The notes below the pieces were generated by a model. That model ran no database searches. It was given only the letters and a program-made list of their open reading frames with translations, and was not told the origin of the DNA. Positions 12,181 through 21,710 of a stretch of DNA of 64,000 nucleotides are shown in pieces. A program made the translations under genes and the position numbers. This stretch comes from Sipunculus nudus (taxonomy: Eukaryota > Annelida > Sipuncula > Golfingiida > Sipunculidae), in the NCBI GenBank assembly GCA_026874595.1, contig CM049308.1, forward strand, positions 79,154,124 through 79,218,123. The letters are read 5' to 3'. Positions within the stretch are counted from its first letter, which is position 1, and each line of letters opens with the position of its first letter.

Positions 12181-12834
12181 AGGATAAAAATCTTTCGGGA
12201 TTGTTTCGGATCAGCGTACAGTGGCACACGGTCTCCCCAATTAAGCCAGTTCCTAAAATGTGGTCGGGGCCTTTGACAAATAGTCACCTACACATATACC
12301 ATGTGACATGAGAAACTGATCTATAATATCACATATACATACAAAAATAACCGTCCAAGAAATAAACCTTAGGCGAAAATGCAAAGAAAAACAGCTTTAT
12401 TTGTGGAAATAGTAACAATGATGGCCATGACTTATACGCAGTGAGCATACATACTGAATGAAGAAAAGTCTCAAAACAAAGAGTATTACATGAACATCAT
12501 TGAAAATGAAATGGCACCTGCATGTAAAAGGAAATAATACCAGCACAAACTTATTTAATTTACAATTTTACAGGAGATTTACATTTGTAACTGCTGTAAT
12601 GAGGAAAAATCTCCTTTTCAAAACATTTAAGTCAATATTATATATATACAACTTTGGTAATGTATAATGGCACTCAACACGTGTACACATCTCACTGTAC
12701 CAACCAAGATGTGAATTTGGTTAACATTTTCCTTACATCTGTCACATGGTAGGCCTACATGTGTTGGTGAATATTTGTCAAGGACCTCAATCTCATGCAA
12801 GGCCCTGGACTTCGTGCGACTGGTGATTGTATAA

Positions 12835-13146
12835 GGCCCAAAAAAAAAGGTTTGGTTCTTAGACACCGCATTCATCAATTTTACCCCCCCCCCCCCCCCC
12901 CCCCCACCCATGTTTCAAAATTGTTATTTTGATTTTCATCTTTAACGAAGATAAAATAATACAATTTTGATCATTTTTCTTTTGTTATAGAGTGCCTGTT
13001 TAACAAAACAAATCTGTTATTTTCATACTTTTCCCTGATCATATGACATTTTTATCGAAACTTAGAAAAAAAAGGTAAAATATCGCCGGCCCGCACAGGT
13101 TCTGAAAAAAATGCCTGAGAATCAAACCTTTTTTTTTTTTTTGGCC
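12835..13146. mobile_element. Harbinger-like MITE, copy 1
   Basis: A 312-bp element whose two ends are inverted: GGCCCAAAAA plus AGGTTTGGTTCTTAGACACCG on the left, and the reverse complement beginning GGCCAAAAAA on the right. It is flanked on both sides by TAA (12832-12834 and 13147-13149). A 3-bp TWA target duplication is typical of PIF/Harbinger elements. It encodes nothing. A poly-C tract of about 23 lies inside it (12883-12905). A second copy is at 19316-19653. Confidence 0.85.
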
Positions 13147-13544
13147 TAACCATCACGATTTTCCTGTTACACGGTAGATGAACACTCAAGCATATCAGGT
13201 CATGTGAAGGAGCCCTCTTTTTGCAACCCCCCCGGTCGCAGGAAGGCCTGCAAAAAATTCTTTCAAAGATCCCCCTTTTGAGAAAGGATCGCCGATGGGG
13301 ATTATTTCGGGCCGGTCACCGCAAATATAAGAAAACCCAAGATAGGGCCCCCGGAGTAAATCTCTGTCCCGTCATCACACACTCTATGGGCATTGTGTTA
13401 CCGGACCCGAAGACACAATGGAAAGAGGCGCCTGCGGGGGAGCAAATATTAAATTTATTAATTATGCACGTAATACGCAAATTTTGCAGATAAAAGTGGG
13501 CGGAATCTCTTCGGACAAACCCGGAGCATATGTATGTCGAAAAT
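13147..13544. other. Intergenic DNA
   Basis: There is weak similarity around 13210-13290 (CAAAGATCCCCC) to 29250 and 48340, suggesting repeat remnants. No gene is supported. Confidence 0.4.
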
Positions 13545-13625
13545 CACAGCAATCCGTACGGTGGTATCAGAGGAGATACGGAAAACTACAAAAATCGCCT
13601 TACGCTATTAATATATAGATTTTAT
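13545..13625 (+). repeat. Short dispersed repeat, copy 2
   Basis: Partner of 12055-12180, with a shorter middle. The shared words are ATCCGTACGGTGGTATC, GGAGATACGGAAAA and TAATATATAGA. Confidence 0.65.
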
Positions 13626-13629
13626 TGAC

Positions 13630-16600
13630 ATATAAATATTACACAAACTCAGATTATGTTGGTGCGGGGCAGGAAACGTTTGTTATAGGGCTGACCTAAA
13701 TTAAAATGAAATTCGCAAGAATGATCAAATAAAGTATTATCTGTCGGAGTGAAATAGCTAAATTTACCTTTGCTATACAGCAAGAGAGCACGATGAATGT
13801 ATGTCATTTCAGGTATAATGTTACATACACAGGTATAAAAAAAAATGTAAAAAAAAATACCATACCAAAATGTAAGTGTAAAATTTTCCAGATTTAGCAT
13901 GAACAAACCTGCTGAATATACTTGAAATGCATAGTTCACTTTAAGTTCATATTCAGATTTTAAATATTGCAGCCAGTATCTTCATTTGATTGTCCCGTGT
14001 CACTTTGTTGTTATTTTAATTCTCATCAAGTTTAAAAATGAGCGTTCTCCCCAGTAATCCAGAAATAGATTTTTTACAGCCAAACAAATAAGCACCCCCC
14101 ACCTCCACCCCCTCCTGTCCGTCAGCAGAGGACATTTGCATTGGGTGAGGGGGGTCTGTGGGACAGTCAGGACAGTTTACGTCTAGACTGTCTCTACTGC
14201 TACTGGATACCCGAGTTGCCATATATGCACTAGACAGATTCGGCATTAAATCTTGAAGTAATCCGTTTGGTATTTAATGCCGGAGCATGTATGCCAGGCC
14301 CGTACCATTTACTACTTTTGCATCTGTCGGATTGGAACGGATCCTCAAGCCTTTAACTCTTTATATCTTCAACCATAAACACATATATAAGTATTCTGAA
14401 CCCAACCTCCCCGAATGTTCAAGTGGACTTCGCAGAATTTGTTACTCTATTCAGAACTACGATACAATCAGGACAGTATAAGCGGACAGTGCATATAAAA
14501 TACATCTCTCAAAAAAAGTTCACTCAGTTAAATCCATCAATATATTTTCAAGATATAATGTACAACCTTGATATGAATTATTTCTCTCTGTTAGTCCTAC
14601 AGCACCATAGTTAACAGTCATTTTCTGTACTTTCAAGTTTCAGTCGACCATCCGACATTAACGGTTCTCCCAGTGCTCTCCTCAACTGAAGCCAGAACAA
14701 CGAACGTTCCGTTTGTTTCTTTGGCCACTCAATGTAGGTGACTGTGTCAAACAGAGACGCCAGGAAAGGAGATATGACCCCTTGTTCCCTCCGTCGAATT
14801 ACACACGGATGAACAACAGCGATCAACCCTCGACATCCACTAGACACGAAGTGCGCATGCGCAAGGTGAGTTTCCAATGTACACCAACCGCTGTTGACAA
14901 AATGTTTTGTGATGAACAAGATTGTGTGCCGACTAAAAGAAATGCAGCGGAGTATATTTTCCACAATTGATACGCCGGGTATGAAGTCTTTCTGGTCAAA
15001 ACAAAACTGGTACATCGTATTTCCAAGTGTGAGGTCTTCCACACTCCCCTCCGTGTCATTCGTTAGGTTTGGAAGTAACTGGGTTGTAAGCCATTTCCAG
15101 TCCTTACTGTTGTAGGCAATAAATGCATCAAATTCAAACACATGATCCTTGTCAGGAGAAGTTCGCTTGCTCATGTACCACATCATGAAGTACCACAGGT
15201 ATCGAATGTTATTTCTTTTTCTGTACATAATAGTCCCGTTTATTATTATCAGATTCATGAACATGTAGATTAGAAACGGTGTTTTTATCGTGTTTACCTC
15301 AGGGACTTTGCAAATTTGATTCAGAAACTTGATCGCTGCCCGCAGGGTGCTGACTGAACCGTTATTGAGTGTGCAGTTAAGCGGCTCAGTTTTGGTCGGT
15401 TGAACAGAGAAACCATTCAATTTTATCCCGATCTGAATTAACTCTGTCAGAGTATCATACGTGTCACAGGAGCAAATCAAGGGGTTTCCTCGGAGATCAA
15501 GTTCCAGGTGGCTGTGTAGGTGAATCTTCTTAAGATCGCTCACAAACTGGTACTGGATCACCGAAAACAAATTATACCTAAGGTCTAAATATCGCAGTTT
15601 CTTAAGACGTCGCAAGGAAAAATCAGACTTCGACAGCGTGTTATATCCAAGATCCAGGCGCTCGAGTTTTTGAAGGGGACTCAGTAAATCGCGAGGTAGA
15701 GAATTTATATTGTTGTACGACAGATCCAAGAGAACCAGTTTTGTGCAGTTCCGGAATATTGTTGACACGTTTTCTTTCTCAAAGAAACGAGGTGGAAAAA
15801 AGTCCGCCAGAAGTAGCGTCTTCAGTCCGTAAGATTTCCAGAAGAACCGGTGATCTACATTAATGGGTCGTACCCCTCTGAAATTAATATAATGTAAAAA
15901 TTGTAGACAACAGAACGTACCCGTGAAGTCTGAAATATAGGTTCTCTCTGCATCCACTACTTCCAGACTCATGTTTATCCATTTGACGTCGTTTGGTCCG
16001 AAGAACATTGTCAGTCTCACTCCAAATATGAAATCTATAAACAAAATTTTCAGATTGCCGGCCATGTGCAGAAAACCTTTGGTTTGAATGGGATTAAGGA
16101 GAAGTTCCTCCGATGATGGGGTGTTAGCATATCGGCCGTGGTGGCCTATCATCCTTGGGGCCTGAGCTTGATAGTATTTGTATAAATCAGGCGTAAGGAG
16201 ACCTGTCTTTTCTAGGCAGCCACGCCAGCCGCCTTGGCACCCAGAGTCTAACTTTGTCAAGTTTTGCATAGTCAATATCTGGAAAAGTCCAACAATATCC
16301 CACCTGATGATATTCTTTCTTACATTTAGTTCTTCCAAGTGTGGGAATGGAAGAGAACCGACCCTTAGTGCAGGAATAGTGTTATGTTGAAGCGATAAGT
16401 ACTTCAGACGTGTGTGATTGAGACAGGACCCGAAGCGGTCATCCAGTATCCAGATAGAACCCCAAAAATGATTGGTTATTGAATTAAGTGTTAGGTTGTT
16501 GAGAGTAGGTGATACATGGCACAACGCCTTCAGTAGCGAATCGGATTTGAAGTTTAAACCAAAGTCGTCAATATCAAGTCGCATGAGATTAACCAGTGGT

Positions 16601-17500
16601 ATAAATAGTCCCTCGGGCAAAGATGTACTCATTAACGGTATCCCTTTCACTAAACCAAAATCATGGAGTGTAAGGGACTCTACCTTACTGAGATTTTGAA
16701 ATGCCTGTGGGCGAACAACCTCCACACGATTATCTGACAAATCAAGTTCCTTTATATTTGAATACGTTTGGAAGGCTCCATTACCAATGATCTTCAACTT
16801 GTTGTGTGACATATCCAGTTTAGAAACAAACCTCCTGACTGCCTCTGGGCATGGCGGTATAGCTGTGAGACCTTGATTTGAACAATCCATTTTACAAGGC
16901 TGACCAATGCTGCACTGAGGTGGTAGAAGCCTGCAAGGAAGATGAGACACCAGACTTGCACGGTTGTATTCGAGTGCAGGCACATTTGGCTCGTACATTC
17001 CCTCATCCAACTCTCCTCTCATGTGATGCGAGTCTTGTCCTTCAGTGTCAGAACTAAGAGAGACACTGGGAGATGATTTTTGGGGCTGTAGATGTAATTT
17101 GTTTCTCAAGTTATACGGACTGTTAAAATTATCTGAGACACTCGCTTGTTCACAAATGATGGCGAAAAACACCACTAAACTGTAAAGGTAGCAATGTCTC
17201 CTGCTGAAATCCCTTTGTGTTCGATATTCCATCGTTCAATATAACCACTGTAGAATCCAGAGAAGTTTGCTAAATCACTATATGTTCATGTAAAAGCTGA
17301 CTTGATTACTGTGTCGCTGGCGTCCATGGATGCAGGCTGAAAGATCAACAGTATGATCAGTGTAGTGTCTGGCACTCTGTCACATAGTGAAGATCCCTCG
17401 ATAAATACAGCAGCATGGATCCTGGGAAGGGGGCTTATCAGATCAGAAATATATGCAGCTTAGGTAGATGGAACCTCCCAGCCCCCGAACACAAACATTG
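13630..17500 (-). repeat. Receptor duplication block 1
   Basis: This block matches 30640-34090 over the receptor gene and its flanks. On the gene's 3' side the shared words include TTTGCTATACA, AATGTAAG and GCTGAATATACTTGAAATGC (13910-13930 against 30900-30920). On the 5' side the GGCTGAA and CCTCGATAAATA words are shared (17335-17405 against 33960-34031). The two genes therefore arose by duplication of a segment of about 3.5-3.9 kb including the promoter region. Confidence 0.85.
14611..17232 (-). CDS. Toll-like receptor, full length, single exon
   Basis: The gene encodes 873 residues. A hydrophobic signal peptide lies at about 14-30. A Cys-rich cap follows, then many leucine-rich repeats of the LxxLxLxxN type, such as the LDLSDNRVEVV, LDLSYNNINSLP and LDLRYNLFSV segments. 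A C-terminal LRR cap has the CSCDTYD motif. One membrane span lies at about 645-668, and a cytoplasmic TIR domain at about 697-858. The TIR has box 1 (FDAFIAYNSKD), a BB loop with KDFIPGVSI that closely resembles vertebrate TLRs, and box 3 with FW. TLRs bind microbial or endogenous ligands through the LRRs and signal through MyD88-type adaptors; that is family knowledge, and the ligand here is unknown. The ATG at 17232 sits just before the signal peptide. No frameshift or missing motif is seen, so the gene is probably functional. Confidence 0.93.
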   Translation of the reverse strand: MEYRTQRDFSRRHCYLYSLVVFFAIICEQASVSDNFNSPYNLRNKLHLQPQKSSPSVSLSSDTEGQDSHHMRGELDEGMYEPNVPALEYNRASLVSHLPCRLLPPQCSIGQPCKMDCSNQGLTAIPPCPEAVRRFVSKLDMSHNKLKIIGNGAFQTYSNIKELDLSDNRVEVVRPQAFQNLSKVESLTLHDFGLVKGIPLMSTSLPEGLFIPLVNLMRLDIDDFGLNFKSDSLLKALCHVSPTLNNLTLNSITNHFWGSIWILDDRFGSCLNHTRLKYLSLQHNTIPALRVGSLPFPHLEELNVRKNIIRWDIVGLFQILTMQNLTKLDSGCQGGWRGCLEKTGLLTPDLYKYYQAQAPRMIGHHGRYANTPSSEELLLNPIQTKGFLHMAGNLKILFIDFIFGVRLTMFFGPNDVKWINMSLEVVDAERTYISDFTGTFCCLQFLHYINFRGVRPINVDHRFFWKSYGLKTLLLADFFPPRFFEKENVSTIFRNCTKLVLLDLSYNNINSLPRDLLSPLQKLERLDLGYNTLSKSDFSLRRLKKLRYLDLRYNLFSVIQYQFVSDLKKIHLHSHLELDLRGNPLICSCDTYDTLTELIQIGIKLNGFSVQPTKTEPLNCTLNNGSVSTLRAAIKFLNQICKVPEVNTIKTPFLIYMFMNLIIINGTIMYRKRNNIRYLWYFMMWYMSKRTSPDKDHVFEFDAFIAYNSKDWKWLTTQLLPNLTNDTEGSVEDLTLGNTMYQFCFDQKDFIPGVSIVENILRCISFSRHTILFITKHFVNSGWCTLETHLAHAHFVSSGCRGLIAVVHPCVIRRREQGVISPFLASLFDTVTYIEWPKKQTERSLFWLQLRRALGEPLMSDGRLKLESTENDC

Positions 17501-17569
17501 ATTCATAACCTGCCCATATAACTTTTTTTATCATATTAAATTATTTTTAAAACTATTTGTCCTGAACGT

Positions 17570-18300
17570 TCGGACCTAATTCCGAAAATCATTGATCCAC
17601 CCCTCGTAACATGTATTACAATTTCAATGCCCGCCACACACGGATACATTTTGCGTACTAATTCAGAGCTGATTTATACCTCCACCTACTCGTCGAGTGT
17701 GATAGAAACATCCTTAAAAGTTTTCGTCTCTCATGGTTTTGTCTCTAAGTGGGCTGAGTATAAAGACATGCCCCCGGACGATTTATTATTTTGCAACTGT
17801 CACATGACTACCAAAAGGGGATGCATTTTCAGCTAAAATCGCTGTCACTCCCAGATTATTTACCTCTTTATTACCCGCTTACTAATTACCTCTAGTATGG
17901 CGGAAACATCAGAACAACGACCCGCCCCTGTTGGGCGAGTGTTTAGCAGGTCTCGCTGCGGAGCAGGTTGAATGACACGACACTGGGCAGAGTCCAGGTT
18001 TGCCTATATAACGTGTAAAAAACCTGGACCTCTATCGGACAACTTCATAACTAATTTCTGATATAAGACCTTTTTTAAGATTTTGCTACTTATTTAAGGT
18101 GACAAGAGCAAGAAAACTGCGGCTTATGTATCTACTTTTCTCAAAATCTGTTCTAGATTTATAGTGCAGCAAAAAATCATCCCTCCTGAAAAACTAATTT
18201 CTGATATAAGACCTTTTTTAAGATTTTGCTACTTATTTAAGGTGACAAGAGCAATCTGTTATAGATTTATATAGTGCAGCAAAAAATCATCCCTCCACGC
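17570..18300 (+). repeat. Dispersed repeat family R1, long copy
   Basis: The block is collinear with 47130-47730. Shared landmarks include CATTGATCCACCCCT against CATGGATCCACCCCT, GAAACATCCTTAAAAG, TTTATTATTTTGCAACTGTCAC against TTTATTATTTTACAGCTGTCAC, and TATGGCGGAAAC. It also contains an internal direct repeat of 143-bp period (18051 and 18194, CTAATTTCTGATATAAGACC) that the other copies lack. No protein is encoded. Confidence 0.8.
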
Positions 18301-18910
18301 AGTCAAAAAAGGCATATGGTCCGAATTTGAATTCAACAAATTAAAAAAAAATTATTGACCCATACTTTCAATTTTGCATGAGATTATGCTTAACATAGAT
18401 AACATCAAGCAATGGCTTTTTAATGCCACCTTTCATAATGACTTAAGCAAAACGGGTGACCTGACTCAAGGATTTTAATATGCATCTATGACCTCATAGA
18501 GGTTTGGATTCGAATGTTGCTCAGACAGGTTTTGTTTGTGCCGGACTATCACTCAGAGTTATAAAAATGTAGAGATTATCAGAAATGATTGTTTTCTGGC
18601 CCCTAATCTAATACCATGTTGGCAAAAAGTTTTTTTTCCACCGTACGCATCGAGAGATCTTAACAGCGAAAGGGCAGCCATTTACAGCCATGATTTTATC
18701 AGGACAGTCTGGTTGCCAATACATTGAATATTAAAGCAAACTTATTTACCAACCTTTTTCTGTAGCTTTTATATGTGATATATGGATAATTCACGGTACA
18801 TATTAATGAATTATATTTAATTCCTGTAAAGTCCTTTTAACGCCTTTGTGATTGATGTATGAGCTTGTTTATCTACAAAATGTTACACTGAAAACGTAGG
18901 GGAGTCGAAT
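18301..18910. repeat. Remnant of repeat family R2
   Basis: The words CAGACAGGTTTTGTTTGTGCCGG, TTGTTTTCTGGCCCCTAATC and GATTTTATCAGGACAGTCTG are related to 7875-7960 and 49480-49700. The copy is degraded. No gene is supported. Confidence 0.55.
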
Positions 18911-19315
18911 CACCCTATTATGACCCCCTCCCCCCCCCCCCCAATCGGGGAGTCGGAGGGTGGATTTAGCTATGGTTGTCATAACACAGCACTGAACTGC
19001 CCCAGGGGAGTGCATGCTGCCCCCCCCCCCCCCCCCCCCCCCCACGTGAAGTGTCAGGCCTTGAGCAGCTCCCTGGCAGCGCGGCAGCCAGCTTGGACAA
19101 GGGCGCACGCTGACCACGCATGAGCCGGCCGGCCGGACACCTCGCGGACTGCATGGGCCGGAACTAGGTCACGGGTGCGTGCACGTGCACTAAGTGCTGC
19201 GCTCTATGTAAACGTGCCATGTGCATGTGTACAAGTCTCTGGTGTACACAACATTTACAACATGTGTTACAACATTTTTGCCCATAGGGTACTGATACTA
19301 GCAGAGTCGGTGTTA
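18911..19315. repeat. C-rich low-complexity DNA
   Basis: There are poly-C runs at about 18927-18942 and 19021-19043, then a locally GC-rich, CpG-containing stretch (19060-19200). The frames that cross the C runs are not credible genes. Confidence 0.7.
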
Positions 19316-19653
19316 GGCCAAAAAAAATTAAAGGTTTGGTTCTCAGGCACCGCCCGCATCAATTTTAAACCCCCGCATCAAAAATTTTTATTTTGATTTT
19401 CAATAGAAACTTATCAATTTTGAGATGCAGCCGCTCGGACATTTCTTTCAAGAAGATAAAATCATACAATTTCCTTTATTATGTAGTGCTTTTACTTATT
19501 TAGCCAAATAAATATGTTATTATCATGCTTTTCCCTTATAATTTGACATTTTTATCGAAACATACCAAAAAAATAAAATAATAAAAACCACCCGCCCGCA
19601 TTGATTTTCTGAAAAGAAGTGCCTTAGAACCATACTTTTTTTTTATTTTGGCC
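19316..19653. mobile_element. Harbinger-like MITE, copy 2
   Basis: A 338-bp copy of the element at 12835-13146. The ends read GGCCAAAA inward on both strands, with GGTTTGGTTCTCAGGCACCG against GTATGGTTCTAAGGCAC in the terminal repeats. The flanks are TTA on both sides (19313-19315 and 19654-19656). The internal AT-rich region (AGAAGATAAAATCATACAAT, TTGACATTTTTATCGAAAC) is shared with copy 1. Confidence 0.87.
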
Positions 19654-19659
19654 TTACAT

Positions 19660-20368
19660 TAATTCAGCATGTGAAAGTATAAGTTAGTACGGATTGTTTT
19701 GCAGTCTTCACAACAATCGTCGTCGTCCCTGACCAAGCGATTGCAGTGCATCGTTTACAATGTACTGTCGAGTGATAACCTGTCAAGTCGGCCGGTGAAA
19801 AGGTGAATTGTATAAATTGCTGTTTCTGAAAAGTGAGTAATTTGTTAAGAACAGGCACTAATTTTAATACTTTAGCTGTGTCAAAATTGCTAAACAATGA
19901 ACCACATAGTGTATGTCTTCTGAGTGACAGTCAAGTTCGGTAAGTTGAATTTTGTATAGTAGGGGGGCCTATGTATTATGATATATCTGTATGTAACTTC
20001 AAATAATGGAACCAAGTACCCGAAAATACACCTATTAGTAAAGCTAAATGTATGTTCGTTAAAAAACTAACAAAATTTGGTGTAATGTGTTCTCCTGAGT
20101 CTTTACAGTTTGACTGTAACATAATACAGCAGGTTCAGTACACACACACATATAAATATAATGTGTAAGGTTTAATTTTCATATATAATAATTACATTCC
20201 CAATAGTCATGGTCATCTGTGTAGTAAAAGTATTTTTTCATTTTTCAAATATTTTGTAGAGTCTATTCCTGGACCAATGAGCCTGGAGAAGGAGAATACA
20301 GCTAGCTGACATTGGAGAATCGCCCAACCTGCCAGGTAACTATTAATTAATTTTGCTGAACATGTTGT

Positions 20369-20426
<58 letters not shown>

Positions 20427-20862
20427 GTATATATAATATATATATAACATTTAAGGATATGACAAGTATATAAACAAAAAAACTTAATGTAAATTCAATG
20501 AAGACCTAATATTTCATATGTTGTAAATGTTTGGTATAGTACTAATATTATTGTCACCCTTGCTTATTGCTCTAAGTTTCCAGTAGTCCTATATTAATCG
20601 ATATTGCAATTATGTGCCCAACACATGGATTTACTTCAAGCCACTGATTTATAAATGACTTTGGTTTTCTACTAGACCTATACACAGTATTACAAATTTG
20701 TAATATAATATAAAAATGTGTCTTTGTGTGTGAACATGATTATACAAGTTGTCAATACATCCTTTTACTCCTGCAGCTACCCTACTCTTGACAACTAGTA
20801 CACAGACGTACCTCAGGCCCTGTTGAGCCATGTGGATGGATTGTTTGCAAATTAACTTATGG
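19660..20862 (+). ncRNA. Possible spliced non-coding transcript (three exon-like blocks)
   Basis: Sequence with splice-like edges: a possible donor CGGTAAGT at about 19938; an exon-like block at about 20260-20334 preceded by a T-rich tract ending TTTTGTAG and followed by CCAG/GTAACT; and a block at about 20779-20861 preceded by CTCCTGCAG and followed by ATGGTAAGT. All three frames of the middle block contain stops, so a protein gene is unlikely. This is a motif-level guess. Confidence 0.2.
20371..20452. repeat. (TA)n microsatellite
   Basis: A TA run of about 54 bp followed by interrupted ATATATAT tracts. Confidence 0.97.
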
Positions 20863-20964
20863 TAAGTAACTCTATAACAATGAATCTCATTTATAAATAC
20901 ATGTATAATGAACATTTTCAGATAACATTTCACATGACACTGTGCTTGCTTAGGTTTATATATA

Positions 20965-21030
20965 TGAGAGAGAGAGAGTGAGTGAGTGAGTGAGTGAGTG
21001 AGTGAGTGAGTGAGTGAGAAAGAGAAAGAG
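20965..21030. repeat. (GA)n then (GAGT)n microsatellite
   Basis: A compound array of GA repeats followed by about 11 GAGT units and a GAAA-rich tail. Confidence 0.95.
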
Positions 21031-21054
21031 TGAATACGGATGAATCTGACAGGT

Positions 21055-21205
21055 CCATGACAACCCATAGGTTATCACAGCAAACATTTGACAACCCTTT
21101 TTACAACCCTAGAAGGTTGTCAAATTGAAATTTTGACAACCTGGGTTGTTGTTTTAGGTACACCCATTTGACATCCCTAAAGTTGTCGATTTGACAACCC
21201 TATGT
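21055..21205. repeat. Cluster of direct and inverted TTTGACAACC words
   Basis: GACAACC or its reverse complement GGTTGTC occurs repeatedly in 150 bp, including TTTGACAACCC (21087), GGTTGTCAAA (21114), TTTTGACAACCTGGGTTGTTG (21132) and TTTGACAACCC (21191). The copies can pair as hairpins. The nature of the cluster is unknown. Confidence 0.7.
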
Positions 21206-21439
21206 TTTCAGTGTAGTAAACACAATACATGCGCAAAGGTGACAAACAGAAAAACATGTAACATCAGTTGGACGGTTGCATATGTGCGGAAGTTGAACAA
21301 TCACTATGTACAAAACGCCTTTGGTAAAACTCTAGATTGTCTGGCTTGCCACAAAATGTCCTTTGTTGAATGGTTGGATTATTTTGACGGGGTTTCCACA
21401 TATTAAAAACACATGAGTATAATCAAAACGGGAAGCCTA

Positions 21440-21710
21440 TGGCCTAGTTTTATAAAAGATCCAATGTATTATCACGTCAGATATCGGAATAGGTCCCTTT
21501 AAACTGATGAGCACCCAGCCCAGTCTTGTTGTCCTTTTGCTCGCATTGTTGAGACCTCTATTTATGAAAGCATTTGATAACAAAGGCATTGGTCCAGGCG
21601 TCACGTGGTGTTTATAGCTCAAAGCTTTAGACTACTCCGTTTGGGTTTACTCAAACCACTAAACCACCGAAAAAATGTGTGAATCGAAATGTAAGTTCCT
21701 CTAACTTTTT
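21440..21710 (+). repeat. Dispersed repeat family R2, left part split by an insertion
   Basis: This resembles 49720-49945. Shared features are GAGCACCCAG against GAGCACTCAG, GATAACAAAGGCATTGGTC against TATAACAAAGGCACTGGTC, and the GTTTGGGTTTACT against GCTTGAGTTTACT block. The other half resumes at 24297 after the inserted molluscan element. Confidence 0.75.
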
